Shown here piece after piece: positions 43,137 to 54,773 of a stretch of DNA of 64,000 bases. Made by a program: the position numbers and the translations under genes. Source of the DNA: Nilaparvata lugens (taxonomy: Eukaryota > Arthropoda > Insecta > Hemiptera > Delphacidae); NCBI RefSeq assembly GCF_014356525.2, contig NC_052507.1, positions 43,071,295 through 43,135,294 on the forward strand. The letters run 5' to 3'. The notes beneath the pieces were generated by a model. That model saw nothing but the letters and a program-made list of their open reading frames with translations, was not told where the DNA came from and made no database searches. The stretch's first letter is position 1; each line of letters starts with the position of its first letter.

Positions 43137-46100
43137 CGCGATACAGTGAGCTTGGATAATTCGAAGTAGAAAATTTCCTATAAATTATCATGCATGACAT
43201 TATAAATTTAATTCCTATCGAACATTCGAAGATTTCTCAACAATAAATACAATTATGTTTCCAAGCCACCGAATAAACAATCAATTTTCTTCTTCTATAG
43301 TAGAATGGTGAACATTGATTTGAAGTAACCATTCTCTTCAATGACTGTTATTCTTTTCATTCGAATTTTTCCCACTTGACATAATATGACAGTTTACAAA
43401 TTAGAGTAATCATAGAATAATAATATCTTATATTCATCAAATAAGTCGTGAGAATCTATTTAGATCTCCATGATATAATAATGACAATTGTATGAACTGA
43501 AAGAATTATTTTAGATTTATCCATAATTGTTATTAAGATTTTGTGACTACCCCATGAAGCTAATTTTAGTTTATATTGTGGCATTGTACTTATTTTATTA
43601 ATATTTTTGAAAGATTTGAATTTATAATTCAGAGAAACTTTTAGACTGATAATAGAAATTTGTAGATGCGTAAGGTAATAATTTAAGAATGATAATAATT
43701 ATAATTATAATGATAAATAATTTAATTCTCTATTCTATTAAACTGTGGAGTAGTAATATTTAATTTCCAAAATAATAATAAGTGAGATACTTAATCTTGA
43801 AAATAAACTTTCTGAATTCCCATATATCGTAACAAAAATATCACTTGGTGAATAGAATAGGAGGTAAACAATTTGTAGTACAATGTTATACCTATATTTA
43901 CTCCATGATAGTGTCACTAGAACAGGTGTCAGTATGTCCACAAGGGACATACATAGCAAACAAACTCTCAACGAAGGACGAAGCAACAATGGTTACTGTG
44001 TTTACGGACAACGGTTTCCTTGTGAATCTCCACGGTATGCCATCCACGGACAAGTCTGCCACCACCAAACCAGAGGAAAACCAAACAGTTGCCATTCAGT
44101 TCCATCTATCTCAAATTATGTACCATTTCAGCTCACTGTATCTATCTCGTATCATAACCGAAACAGCCGTTGACAAATAGATGAAGCATTGTATAATAAG
44201 CAGGTGATGAGGCTTCCTCATCACCTTCCGAAACGACAGCAATAACAACACTGTGAAATCTGACTTTGGTCATTGTGAAAGCGTTTGAAACTCGTTTTGG
44301 GGACAATTGACCTGTAACTCAAATAGCGATCCAATGACAGTCAGACAGGATGCGCAATTGTTCTGAAGCAGACAGAGCAGCAGCGGCAATAGGAGCTTAT
44401 AGTGGCGAGCGACCGACGTGAATGCCGGTCCACCGCCGTCAACAAAGCAGATGACACGGGGATTATTTTCGCTCACAATGCTATTTACAGCCCTGATTCA
44501 TTCGACGCGCACCTCAAATCTCAATGATTCAGCTTGACTGCATCGTCAAAGTCCCGTTTAGATAGCTATCAAGTTGACTTGTAGCTGGAGAGCTCATATA
44601 AGGTTTGCAAAAATGTTTGCGAGTGTTTGCATGTTGAGTTGTGTCTGATGGGATGGGTTATTTGATTATGTATCATTTATAGAAACTACAAAGAGTGATA
44701 CTTCCTGGTGTGCTATTTGATTCATTCTGTTTAGCTGTTGAATTTCTAGTGAAGAGATACTTGTTGTTTGATTAGATCTTCAATGAAAAGGAATCAATCT
44801 TGACAATTCAAGAAATATACATGAATTCTCCAATAACCTGCCCTGAAAAGCGAAGAGCTCCAATTTCAAAGAATAATTCATCCTTTTCCATTGATATATT
44901 GACTTGATTGAGGAGGTAGGTCCTTCGCTTGAAGTGGAAGTGGTTAATTTCTTCGAAAGATTATGGATTGTAGTGAAGTTATTCTCCCTCATTATTGCCA
45001 TGTTAATTCATTCAGTAACAAGAAGAAAAGTAGGCCATTATGATTATTCCTTCCACTATGCCTTCACATTAGAATGTAGAGTTGTCGAGAGAGCAGAAAA
45101 AATTATTTGTAGTTTTGTCGATACTATTGCATTTTTGATCACATAAAAATCAATAAATAGTTATTCTTCTTTCATGCAACAGAAAACTCAATGCTCCAGT
45201 TCATGGTATTATTCGATGACTAATGAAAAGGTTATCGGTGGTCCAGGATAATAATCTCATTGTAACGTGAATTACCTCGTATTCTATAAATAATAATTTT
45301 TTCGAATAGTATATTCTTTTTTATTCAGAATTTTAGGTCATCGAAGAAATAAGATTTCTGCTCTCTGTAGAAACTTGCAATAAACTAAACCTGCTGAGTC
45401 GACAGCATTATTATAGTCGACTGCAAGTACACTCTGCTCCTTTGGGATTACTTGGGAATCAATAAAGTGGAATGTCAAATCAGGAACAGAGCGCCCAGGG
45501 GGCTCTCAACACACAAACTATTCCCCTACTCCTACCCCACACCAATGGGAAAATCCCTGTTGATATTAGCGAATATTGTGCAATCGATTAGTTGAACAAG
45601 GGTAGCTACTAAAGATTCGTGTCTGTATGCCCATGCCCACCCACTCATCACTGTCAATTGTATACACAGGCTGATGTCTGAAGTCTAGACTTGGGCTTTG
45701 CTGCTCGATCGATGTATAGTCGTCCTTCCAATTTGTGGTTGACAATTCCAGTCGGACAGTTATTACAAGGAGATTCTGCTTAGTCAGCTATTCGTTGCCG
45801 AGTCGGTGGTTTCTGCTTTTATTGCTCTTCTTCTTTGGTTTCTTCAATTCGCATCACACGCATGCGCAACACCAGAAACCTTTAATAAAATCTTGGATTT
45901 ATCGTTGAACCCTGACAAAACTGCACACACTTTGAGACGACAGTCACGAAAACGAAAGATAATAAGAGCGAGAATCTGAAAACCTCAGACAGGAAAATTG
46001 TAACAAAGAATCCCCAGTTTGCCTCGTCCGCTTTCCTATTCCAATAGGATATTTACTCTGTCACTGGCTTTCTTGTTCCCTGCTCCAGCATCCTTGATAC

Positions 46101-46766
46101 ACTCAACAACGCAATTTCCTCAGCTCTACTTCAAATACTGTATATGATCCGATCATTTCCAACAATTTGTCAATCTCATGAATATCAGTTCTCTATTCAA
46201 AGATCTTAGATCAAATTTTCAAACCGGGATTTCTTGAATTATATTACTTGAATCTGGTCGCATAACCCACTCCTTATAATTATTTATTATTGGAGACCGA
46301 ATCACTCTGATTGGTGACTGTATAGCTGGAATTATGAATTATTTGCAGATTCAAACTGAATAATCTGGTGTGTCGTGTTATGACCAGTTCAATAGCAAAC
46401 TACTTGTAAACAACAGAAAGAATGCAATGAGCCCCAGAGTCGGCGGATCATGTCAGCAGCTCAATATAATGAAAGAAATCAGGTTAAATTCGAAATTTGA
46501 GAGAGTCAAGAAAAATAATAATATATTCCTCAAAACAAATATGAAAACTATGAAGAAACCAATATTGTCACAAAGTACAGAATTACAAAAGATTAGTATA
46601 GAATTAAATTTTCAGTTCATGAACTTAGGAAGTAGCGCTACCCCATTGAAATATTTCACTCGATGTTTAGAAAGATTTCAAAGTTATCAATTTACAAAGA
46701 GAATATGTAGTTGAAGAGAATGTAGAAATTTGATAATGCAGCTTACCGGAATTTAGAAGAATTTTT
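43137..46766. other. No gene identified
   Basis: AT-rich DNA with a GC-richer section at 43900-44500. That section holds overlapping ORFs on both strands (for example 43845-44180 plus, 111 aa, and 44270-44476 minus). None has a domain I recognise and their overlap argues against coding. The stretch 45400-46100 is of mixed composition without a convincing ORF. Confidence 0.3.
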
Positions 46767-46793
46767 TTCAATTTCAATTTCAATTTCAATTCA
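46767..46793 (-). repeat. ATTGAA-repeat tail of LINE E
   Basis: Four tandem hexamers at the 3' end of the minus-strand element, the usual place and form for the tail of CR1/L2-like LINEs. Confidence 0.8.
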
Positions 46794-47114
46794 TTTATTA
46801 AAAACACACATAACAAGACAAAACAAAATTACAAAGAATTTGAGACAAATAAAACACAATAAAATGTTACAAATATAAAAAACCATGGGCTTTGTGTTTG
46901 GGTGTGTTGGAGAAGAGAGAAAAAAGAGAGGAAGATACCTAGCCAACTATGGTTTCCCTTGTAATAGGCAGGCAAAGAAGAGAAGAGAAGTAATGAGGGA
47001 AAAAGGTAAGGGAGAAATGGGGGGAAGGAAGAAAACAGAGGAATAGGTACTCAAAATAAAGGTGAGCGAGTCCACTGAAAAATGAAAAAACAATGCTGGA
47101 GCAGAAATCTCGAG

Positions 47115-47588
47115 TCATATATCTAAATGGAAGAAGAAATTACTGTTTGTCCAGTTTTTTATATCCAGTTTAATTTTTCCGCTGATCTTATTGTCCATGA
47201 GAAAGTGATTTGGAATGAGGTTTATTATTTTAGCACCTATGTAAATTAACTGCCTCCTTATACATTCAATATTAGTGTTATAGGTTACATATTTGTTAGC
47301 AGTGGCCCTTAGATTATAATAATTAAGTGTAGAGTTTATTGTGAGAGGAAAATCGGATCTATATTTTATTAAGTACTCAATTACGGTTTTTATGTATAAT
47401 TGACGTATAGTCATGACCTCAAAATCACTAAAAACCATATCCGTTGGATAGAGCCTGGGTTTGCTTAATATAGTTTTAATTATCAGTCTTTGTGCTACAA
47501 ATAATTCAGCAATATGACAGTTGAAACAGCCTCCCCAAACAACTATGCCATACTGCAGAATTGACTTGACTAGAGCATGATACATCAT
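47115..47588 (-). pseudogene. LINE E ORF2 C-terminal region
   Basis: 157 codons in a shifted frame: YHALVKSILQYGIVVWGG, then VFSDFEVMTIRQLYIKTVIE and a YNLRATANKY block. It matches the C-terminal piece of LINE D (NEFGVMDARQLY, HNTRNR) in order and spacing, so it is the natural continuation of the RT after a frameshift near 47600-47640. Confidence 0.85.
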
Positions 47589-47639
47589 TTTCAGGTGGTT
47601 CTTATTAAGAATTCTGTTAACTTGGTGAAATTTAAAAGA

Positions 47640-49163
47640 TCAATATCTAATTTTTCTACATATGTATTTAATATGAACATCCCATTTAAGGTTTTCATCA
47701 ATTATGATTCCCAAGTACTTAGTATTATTGACTTTTTTAATGGTGGGACAATCACAATTACCCAAGTTTAAATTGCACTGAGAATGGAGTCTCAAATCTT
47801 GATTCTCGTTGGGCTGTCCTACTCTATTTGCAGAGAAAGTTATGTAATTCGTTTTTCCAATATTTAAACTCAAGGTATTCTTATCTAACCACTTCTTGAT
47901 TAAAAGCATATTATTTTCAGCTATGGTATGAACTTCATTCAATGAGTTACCGTGAAAAATAGCTGCAGTATCATCTGCAAAGGATATCACAGTTGAGTTT
48001 AGAAGTCTTAAATTTGAAAAGTCATTTACATAGAGTATGAAAAGGATGGGAGAAAGTACAGTACCTTGAGGAAGATCATAAGAAGTTAAGTTAGTTACAC
48101 TAGATTGATCATTTATGGTTAGGGACTGGGTTCTATTACTCAGATAGCTTTTGAACAATTTTAGCGAGACTCCTCTGAAACCATAGGACTCCAGTTTATT
48201 GAACAAAGTATTATGAGGTATTGTATCAAAAGCTTTGCGTATATCCAGGAAGACTGCAATAGTTTTCTTATTGGAGTTTATTTTATCAGATAAAGTATTG
48301 ACGAATTCTATTAGAGCGTCAGATGTACTTTTACCATTTTGGGAACCGAATTGGTTCTTGTTGATTATTTTGTTAAGATTCAAGAAAGAAACAACTCTTG
48401 ACTTTATTAGTTTCTTCATTATTTTAGCAAGGTTGCTGATAAGACTAATCGGTCCATAATTACAGGGATTAGTCGGGTCACCTTGTTTGAATAGAGGTTT
48501 TATTTTGGCTGACTTGAGGTGCTCAGGAAAATATCCCTCCTCAAAGCATCTATTAAAAATGAAAGAGAGAGGTTGAGATATAAAATTGGCTATTTTCTTC
48601 AGCGTAATATTACCTGGACTATCAATACCAGGACTGCAGTTGTTCTTTAGATTTTTAATAGTTGCCTCAACCTCAACTGAGCACGTTGGTCTCATGAAAA
48701 ACGTGTTATCGATCTGTATTTCAGGAAATCGATCACCAGTATTATCAGGGATATTGATAGTTTGAGCTTGTAATTTACCCACATTTGTGGAATAATTGTT
48801 GAGGGATTGAGCATCAAGTTCAGTACTCTTGTCGTTGATACTGTCCTCACCTATAACTTCGTTTATGCACTTCCACAACTTCATGCTGTTGTTATTACAA
48901 TTTTCAATTTTCCCTTCATAGTAGACTTCCTTTGCATGATTTATGATCTTATTCAAACCATTACGATAAACTTTATATTCATTCTTTAATATATTGTTAT
49001 TAGGATCTCTTCTGAGTCTAGAATGCATTTTGTCTCGCGTGATTATTGATCTTATGATGCCTTCAGATATCCAGGGCTTCAGGGGACGAAGTCTGTTAGG
49101 TATCTCTTTTACCTTTCTGCATTGGTTGATGAGACTGGTCAAACGATCGACAAATTTATCCAT
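47640..49163 (-). pseudogene. LINE E reverse transcriptase core, long open frame
   Basis: 507 codons, with ATG at 49163 inside a longer ORF2. Order: linker KPWISEGIIRSIITRDKMHS; fingers with CSPGIDSPGNITLKK and PCNYGPISLISNLAKIMKK; motif A AVFLDIRKAFDTIPHNTL; motif B LPQGTVLSPILFILYVNDF; motif C ISFADDTAAIF, with the catalytic FADD intact; thumb YLGIIIDENLKWDVHI. All catalytic residues of a LINE RT are present. The frame ends at 47640 and the C-terminus continues in another frame at 47588, so the protein is split from its tail and from the endonuclease. Confidence 0.9.
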
Positions 49164-49355
49164 AATAGTGTCAATGCTTCAATTCACGGTATAGATTTCT
49201 TCCCAATCTTCATTCCTTATGCGTTCCAATAGTGCATGATAGTTGGTTCTAGTTAATGTGTTTATTAATACTTTTCTATTATTCTTATTGATAGGAACCT
49301 ACACCAAGTTCAGAACAACCGCGTAGTGGTCAGTTATGGTTGTCCTAAATATAGC

Positions 49356-50064
49356 TCATTTAATGGACATAGAATGGTTGTCTGAATTTTTATAAAAAAT
49401 GTGGTCAATGCAAGAATTTGTTGTGGTTGTTACTCTGGTATCACCAGTTATGTAAGACCTATAGCCATTACTATTGAAAATATGCAGATAATCTTGAACA
49501 GGAACACTAGTTGAATGTGTATTTATATTCATGTCTCCCGCCACACATACATTTATTCCATTAGGAATATTACTGATTTCATTACTCAGACTATTAAGAA
49601 AATTATCAATATTGATTACTTGGTGATCTATAAACCCCAATCACCTTCACAATAGAATCATCAATTCTTAGGTCAGCACTAACTACATTAGCATCAGTAA
49701 TATCAAGTGAAACTTCATTGAAACTTATACAATCTTTTATGTACATGCATAATCCATCACATTTATTCTGTTTAGTGAACTTATTTATTGCCGTATATCC
49801 AGGAATGTTGAAAATGAACGGCATATCTGCAGTCAACCAGGTCTCCGTTAATATTATAATGTGAATATCAGTTTTCAATTCATTGAGGCAGCAAATGAAC
49901 TGATCGAAATTAGCATTCAAACTACGTATATTCATAGACATAATATTGAAACACTCAGCATCTTTATTTCTGTCCTCGAGAAAATGATAGTTCAAATAAT
50001 CGTCGATTACATCTGTTTCATTTTCTGTTTCTAAAATATTCAGAACTTCTTCAGTGTCACTCAT
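49356..50064 (-). pseudogene. LINE E endonuclease domain, frameshifted
   Basis: ATG at 50064 (MSDTEEVLNILETENETDVI). From residue about 35 the endonuclease fold is clear: NIMSMNIRSLNANF (Asn strand), then IHIIILTETWL (catalytic Glu), then VIGVYRSP. The frame is lost near 49620 and resumes from 49640 with VCVAGDMNINTHS (catalytic Asp/Asn), then TNSCIDHIF. The final SDH-type block (TDHYAV-like) is readable near 49330 in a third frame. It would nick target DNA to prime reverse transcription. Two frameshifts inactivate it. Confidence 0.85.
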
Positions 50065-51860
50065 AACTTATATCATCAGGTCCACTTCTCTTTTCCTTGT
50101 TCCATTTAACAAGCCCCTCACTATCTATGAATTTAAGTTTCTTAATTAGTTTGACCACAGCATCATCTACTAGACTGGTTGTTAAATACCTGAAAGTTTC
50201 AGTGTGTCTAGACAAAGCGACAATCGCATGGGGCATGCTGTTATAGATTTCATTCTCCTTGTACTTAATTCTGATTAGAATAACATTTTTATGAGTTAGC
50301 CCTTCTGCTTCATGGATTGTGTGAAGTGCAACATCATCTCTCCACTTTATAGTATCACCCACCATAAGTTTTCCTCTTGGGTGAGTGTCAATATCAAAGT
50401 GTCGGGTTGTATCAGATGGTATTCCCTATTTCTGTAAGTAGGCAGAATTGAGATAGCTCTTTCATTAATCGTCGTAATATTTCCATAGACAGTGGAAAGG
50501 ACAAAACAAACATCGATAGGACATCTACGAGTTACCGTTTACTTTGTAAAAGGTTCGCAGAATTCTGAAATTTTATGCCATCTTGTGGCATAATTACCTC
50601 TCTCAATATAGGGTATTTGGTTTGCGTCACCAACAACAATCATTTCTGAGGCCTTACTCAAGTTAGCAATAAACCCGATGTAACCCGCATGCATAAGTAG
50701 AGCTTCATCAATAAAAACTCTATTCTGATTATGATTTATTATATATGAGCCAACTGTCCTGTAATCAAGCTTAAGACGATTACAATGTTTTCGACCGTAC
50801 CTTTCAATGACAGTTTCACGGATTGCTTTAATACCTGCCCGTGTTTGAGTGAGTACTAGATCCTTGCCAGGCTCATGATGCGAGACTATAAAGTAAGATT
50901 TACCACAGCCGGGAACACCGTCATACCACTTTATTTTAGGAAGTTTACACTCATGAAGAGTTATTCTATTTATAGTTTTTATTAATTCGCTATTCAGCAT
51001 AAGTGTAGTATCACGTGTTACTAAAACATATCGTTCTTTAGTAGAGAATTTTAAAGTATCCTCTTGAAATTCTACGTAACTTCCACCCTGCTCCAAGCAA
51101 TATCCCATTCGGTATTTAGAGTTTGTTTTGAATAGGAATCTTTTCAAATTTTTATCATAGATGTTCATATTGTTATTCAGGACGCTTATTCGTTCATCAC
51201 CTGATATTGACATGTTTCTATGCGTGATCCTAAGAAGAATATTTTTATATATTTTAGCATTTTCGTTATCAGTGTTTTGAAGTAGGGTCCGTAATTCAAT
51301 CATAGAGTTTATGAATGCTTCACGTTTATTATTACCTTCAAAGAATCCTACAGGGTATTCAACTCCCGGACTATCAGATAGCTTAGGTATATTAAGAAAA
51401 TTAATTTCACAATAACCTCGATAATAAAAAATAAACTTCAAATCTCTAGCTCCCATGACAGTACTCAAGAGTTCAGTGGCAGGAATATCAAAATAAGTTT
51501 CACCAAGATTGTTAAAAGAATCAATTCCTATAATCAAAGGGTGATTGAATTTACTATAATCATTCATTCTATTCAAAAGATCAATAAGTACCCATTTTCA
51601 CCATCATTTAATACGAAAATAGGAATGTTTTTATCAGAAAACAAAACTCTTATACAATTAGAATCTCGTAACACATTCAGGCGATTCCATTCTTCAAGAG
51701 AGAAATATTTTTATTTCTAAGCTGAGAGAGTCCTTTGGATGTTTTAATACTATTTCCTATTTTTGTAAAAGATATCATAACATCAACCCTCTCACCAAAA
51801 TTATAAACCAGACTTATCTTACTTTTATCAGTATTAGTTGTTACAAATATTATATTGTAG
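50057..51860 (-). pseudogene. Endogenous viral element: SF1 helicase part of a virga/nege-like replicase polyprotein
   Basis: Two main open pieces, 51576-50539 and 50365-50057. The first has about 200 residues of unassigned polyprotein, then helicase motif I DGVPGCGKS (about 50915-50890), motif II VFIDEA (about 50720) and motif III MIVVGDANQIPY (about 50650-50615). The second has motif V TIHEAEGLTHKNVILIR and motif VI ALSRHTETFRY. This is the order of alphavirus-like superfamily 1 helicases, which unwind RNA and supply the capping triphosphatase in positive-strand RNA viruses. Breaks: a TAA interrupts the first piece at 50539-50541, a frameshift lies near 50400, and another near 51580-51590, beyond which viral-like reading goes on to about 51720 or more. 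There is no methyltransferase or polymerase. Not functional. The family is inferred from motifs only. Confidence 0.8.
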
Positions 51861-51871
51861 GTACTTTACTG

Positions 51872-52309
51872 TGTCTGTCACGATGTGTATCGTAACTAGT
51901 GAGGGGAATTGAGTTTAGGGCTTGTTATAAAGACGCTTGGTCATCTCTTGATGAGATCTCGGAGTCCAACGAGCAGGCCGGCCACTGAGCTACCGCTCAG
52001 CAGTGCCGCGCATCCTCACCCCCTCCCTCTCGGCTACTGAGGGAGGCTCGTGAAGGGCTAGTAGAAGTCAGTCGCGTGCGGGTGTCCAGTGCAAGCGATC
52101 GGCAGAGAGGGTGAGTGAAGCAGCACGCAGCTAGCAACATAGTACAGCTCATATCCTGAGTGTACTCCGACTCCTTCAACTACTAGGAGTTGTGTCTGAG
52201 GTCAACGGGAGTTAATCGGAGACACTGGAAGCTCCAAGATTCAGCACTCACAGCAGGCGAGTGTTGTTTGACCACTTCGATGACTTTTGGCAGCAACCTG
52301 CCTGTTTCA
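51872..52309 (+). repeat. Putative 5' LTR of the gypsy element
   Basis: It starts TGTCTGTCACGATGTG at the exact edge of the GC-richer sequence and ends before the primer-binding site (…TTTCA). Without a second copy the limits are inferred; TGTCACG at 51877 is an alternative start. Confidence 0.45.
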
Positions 52310-52314
52310 ACCAG

Positions 52315-52347
52315 TGGCGACAAGTCAGGTTTTGACTAAAACCTGAC
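52315..52347 (+). promoter_or_regulatory. Primer-binding site with overlapping hairpin
   Basis: TGGCGACAAGTCAGG (52315-52329) begins with the TGGCGAC common in gypsy-group primer-binding sites. GTCAGGTTTT (52324-52333) and AAAACCTGAC (52338-52347) form a perfect 10-bp stem around GACT. Confidence 0.55.
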
Positions 52348-52384
52348 TGGACCCAGGTACATCAGTGAGGACCAGGAAAGGTAA

Positions 52385-53830
52385 GAGGACCTCGAGTAAG
52401 GCTTGAGAAGGCCTTTCTCGACCTCGAGACGCGATCCTGCTCGCAGGAAAAAACCAGTGCCCGAGGTTTGGGACCCAGTGACCGACAGTGACGGCGAGTG
52501 TAAGGGACTTTCCTACCTTGCTATTTCCAATAGGAAAAGGAAGAGGACCTCGAGTAAGGCTTGGGAAGGCCTTTCCCGACCCCGAGACACGATCCTAGTC
52601 GCAGGAGATAGCTGGTGCCCAAGGTTAGGGACCCAGTGACTGACATCGATGGCAAGTGTAAGGGACTTTCCTACCTTGCTATTTCCAATAGGAAGAGCAG
52701 GAGGACCTCGAGTAAGGCTTGGGAAGGCTTTTCTCGACCCCGAGACACGATCCTAGTCGAAGGAAATAGCTGGTGCCCAAGGTTGGGGACCTGGTGACTG
52801 ACATTGACGGCAAGTGTAAGGGACTTTCCTACCTTGCTATTTCCAATAGGAAAAGCAGGAGGACCTCGAGTAAGGCTTGGGAAGTCCTTTCTCGACTCCG
52901 AGATACGATCTTAGTTGCAGGAAATAGCCAGTACCAGAGGTTAGGGACCCGGTGACCGACATCAACGGCGAATGTAAGGGACTTTCCCACCTTCCTATTT
53001 CTATTAGAAAAAGCGAAAGGATCTCAAGTAAGGCTTGGGAAGGCCTTTCTTGACCCCGAGACACGATCCTGGCCCCAGGAAATAGCCGGTGCCTGAGATT
53101 AGGGACCCGGTGACCGGTCCCCTAAGCCCGGTGAAGCTTTAAGGTGAAGCCCGGTGTAAGGGCTCTCAGACCTTGCTATTCGTCCTAGAACAGCAAGAGG
53201 ACCTCAAGTAAGGCTTGGGAAGGCCTTTCTCGACTCCGAGACACAATCCTGGCCCCAGGAAAAAGCCGATGTGCAAGGTTAGGGACCCGGTGACCAGAGG
53301 TGAAGCCTGGTGCAAGGGCTCTCATACCTTGCTATTCGTCCTAGAACAGCAAGAGGACCTCGAGTAAGGCTTGAGAAGGCCTTTCTCGACTCCGAGACAC
53401 GATCCTGCCCCAGGAAATAGCCGGTGCCTGAGGTCAGGGACCCGGTGACCAGAGGTGAAGCCTGGTGTAAGGGCTCTCATACCTTGCTATTCGTCCTAAA
53501 ACAGCAAGAGGACCACGAGTAAAGCTTGAGAAGGCCTTTCTCGACTCCGAGACAAGATCCTAACCCCAGGGAATAGCCGGTGCCCGAGGTTAGGGACCCG
53601 GTGACCAGAGGTGAAGCACGGTGGAAGGGCTCTCATACCTTCCTATTCGTCTTGTAATAGCAAGAGGACCTCGGGAAAGGCTTGGGAAGGCCTTTCACGA
53701 CCTCGTGAGGCGACCCTGGCCACAGGAAATAGCCGGTGCCCAAGGTTAGGGACCCGGTGACCAACTACAGCAACCAGTTCCGAGGCTCTTAAGCCCTGCT
53801 ATTTCGGATCGTAATAGCAGGAGGACATCT
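52385..53830 (+). repeat. Nine tandem 157-bp units in the gypsy leader
   Basis: GAGGACCTCGAGTAAGGCTT-type unit starts lie at 52385, 52543, 52701, 52859, 53017, 53197, 53353, 53508 and 53664, with a last partial at 53821. The spacing is 155-158 bp except one of 180. Most units contain the palindromes CTCGAG and AAGGCCTT and a CTATT-(8-10 nt)-AATAG-like inverted word. Since 158 is not a multiple of 3, ORFs in single units (52403-52955) cannot form one protein, so the array is non-coding leader. Confidence 0.9.
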
Positions 53831-53980
53831 AGCGGCAATCGGGAACGTTCCTCCAGTATCAGAGATCCCCCTCACGGCAGACACCAGATCGTTCCTGTTC
53901 CTCTCACTCCACGCCCAACCCTGTTAGGCAGTGCGAAAGCACACCTCCTCTCACCTAAAAGAAGGAAGCATTTCTCCAAG

Positions 53981-54749
53981 GTGCTGAAGACCCTGTTCCA
54001 ACCCCCGACTCGAACGAGGGTGGTTGACAGATGCCCCACCAAGCCTCCCGTGCCCTGCTGTGGCCCATCTCAGATGCTGACTGTGTCTAGCCGGCCCAGA
54101 GCGACACTGGGAGTTCTGGTAAAAGAAGGTGTGGACAAAAATCTACTCAGAAGATTGGCACACGAACGTGGGGCTAAAGGTAGAAGGAGAAAAGCAGCAA
54201 TGAGTACAGAAGAGAAGTGTAATTGTGCTGGAGAAGACAAGGAGGCGCGAGAGGAAAGCAGCGATCCGGGAGTGTCCTGGATCTACAAACTCCACCGTAA
54301 TGAAGCAGTGGAGCTAGCAACCTCGGCAAGGTTACTTGCAACAGGTACAATGGTGGAGCTAAGAGAGGTTCTAGTGGATCATCACAGCAGGCGAATCTAG
54401 CAGTCCGAACCAGGCTAGCAATGGAGCTACTGCGAGCTACCACGAGGCGGAAGGAGCAACGTCACTGTGGCCTCCTGTAGAGGAGGATCACCAGGAGTCT
54501 TCCAGACTCGAAAAACTACCCGAGGAGGCGTCACCAGCTTTGGATGGCGAGTGATGTCATACATGGGTGTATAGATTGCGGAGCAGAGATGCCGTCAAAT
54601 TGCTCTTGGACTTGGTGCCTACTGATGGCACCTGTTCAAAGTTGAGAAGAGCGTTAGCAGAGCAGCGGCAGCGATTCCTCACAATGCTACCACTGCCTCC
54701 AAGTGGTTGCTGTGATGCAACTAGCATTGCCGAGATCAATACCGGCTAA
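53981..54749 (+). pseudogene. Gypsy gag N-terminus with two SAP-like segments
   Basis: The first open piece, 53981-54400, is basic and ends with WIYKLHRNEAVELATSARLL followed by GTMVELREVLVDHH. In another frame, 54567-54749, comes YRLRSRDAVKLLLDLVPTDG followed by TCSKLRRALAEQRQ. Both fit the L...(E/D)AV.L......GT...LR..L pattern of the SAP-like helix-turn-helix often found at the start of insect gypsy gag proteins. A frameshift and two stops (54398-54400, 54747-54749) separate them. Role inferred: nucleic-acid binding by gag. Confidence 0.55.
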
Positions 54750-54773
54750 TGCAGATACTGGTCCAATGTATTA

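Larger units (their letters stand above)
46767..50064 (-). mobile_element. LINE E, ORF2 only, 5' joined to viral helicase sequence
   Basis: The minus-strand element ends at an ATTGAA hexamer tail (read on the plus strand as TTTCAATTTCAATTTCAA, 46767-46793). It contains the endonuclease, RT and C-terminal region of one CR1/Jockey/L2-like ORF2 starting at the ATG 50064. No ORF1 is present upstream; the sequence there encodes RNA-virus helicase in the same sense. The RT core is much better preserved than in the other LINEs here, so this is a younger insertion. Confidence 0.85.

Noticed and set aside
43845..44180. 111-aa ORF as host gene
   Set aside because: Overlaps other open frames of similar length on both strands and matches no family I know.
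50057..50365. Viral helicase piece as a genuine LINE ORF1 coupled to ORF2 by ATGA
   Set aside because: The piece lacks its N-terminal half in frame, has breaks upstream and matches viral helicase motifs V-VI; LINE ORF1 proteins of this group are PHD/RRM-like, as in LINE A. Kept only as an alternative in the chimera finding.
52385..53830. CRISPR-like array
   Set aside because: The period is about 157 bp with no short repeat plus unique spacers; the whole unit repeats and it lies in a gypsy leader.
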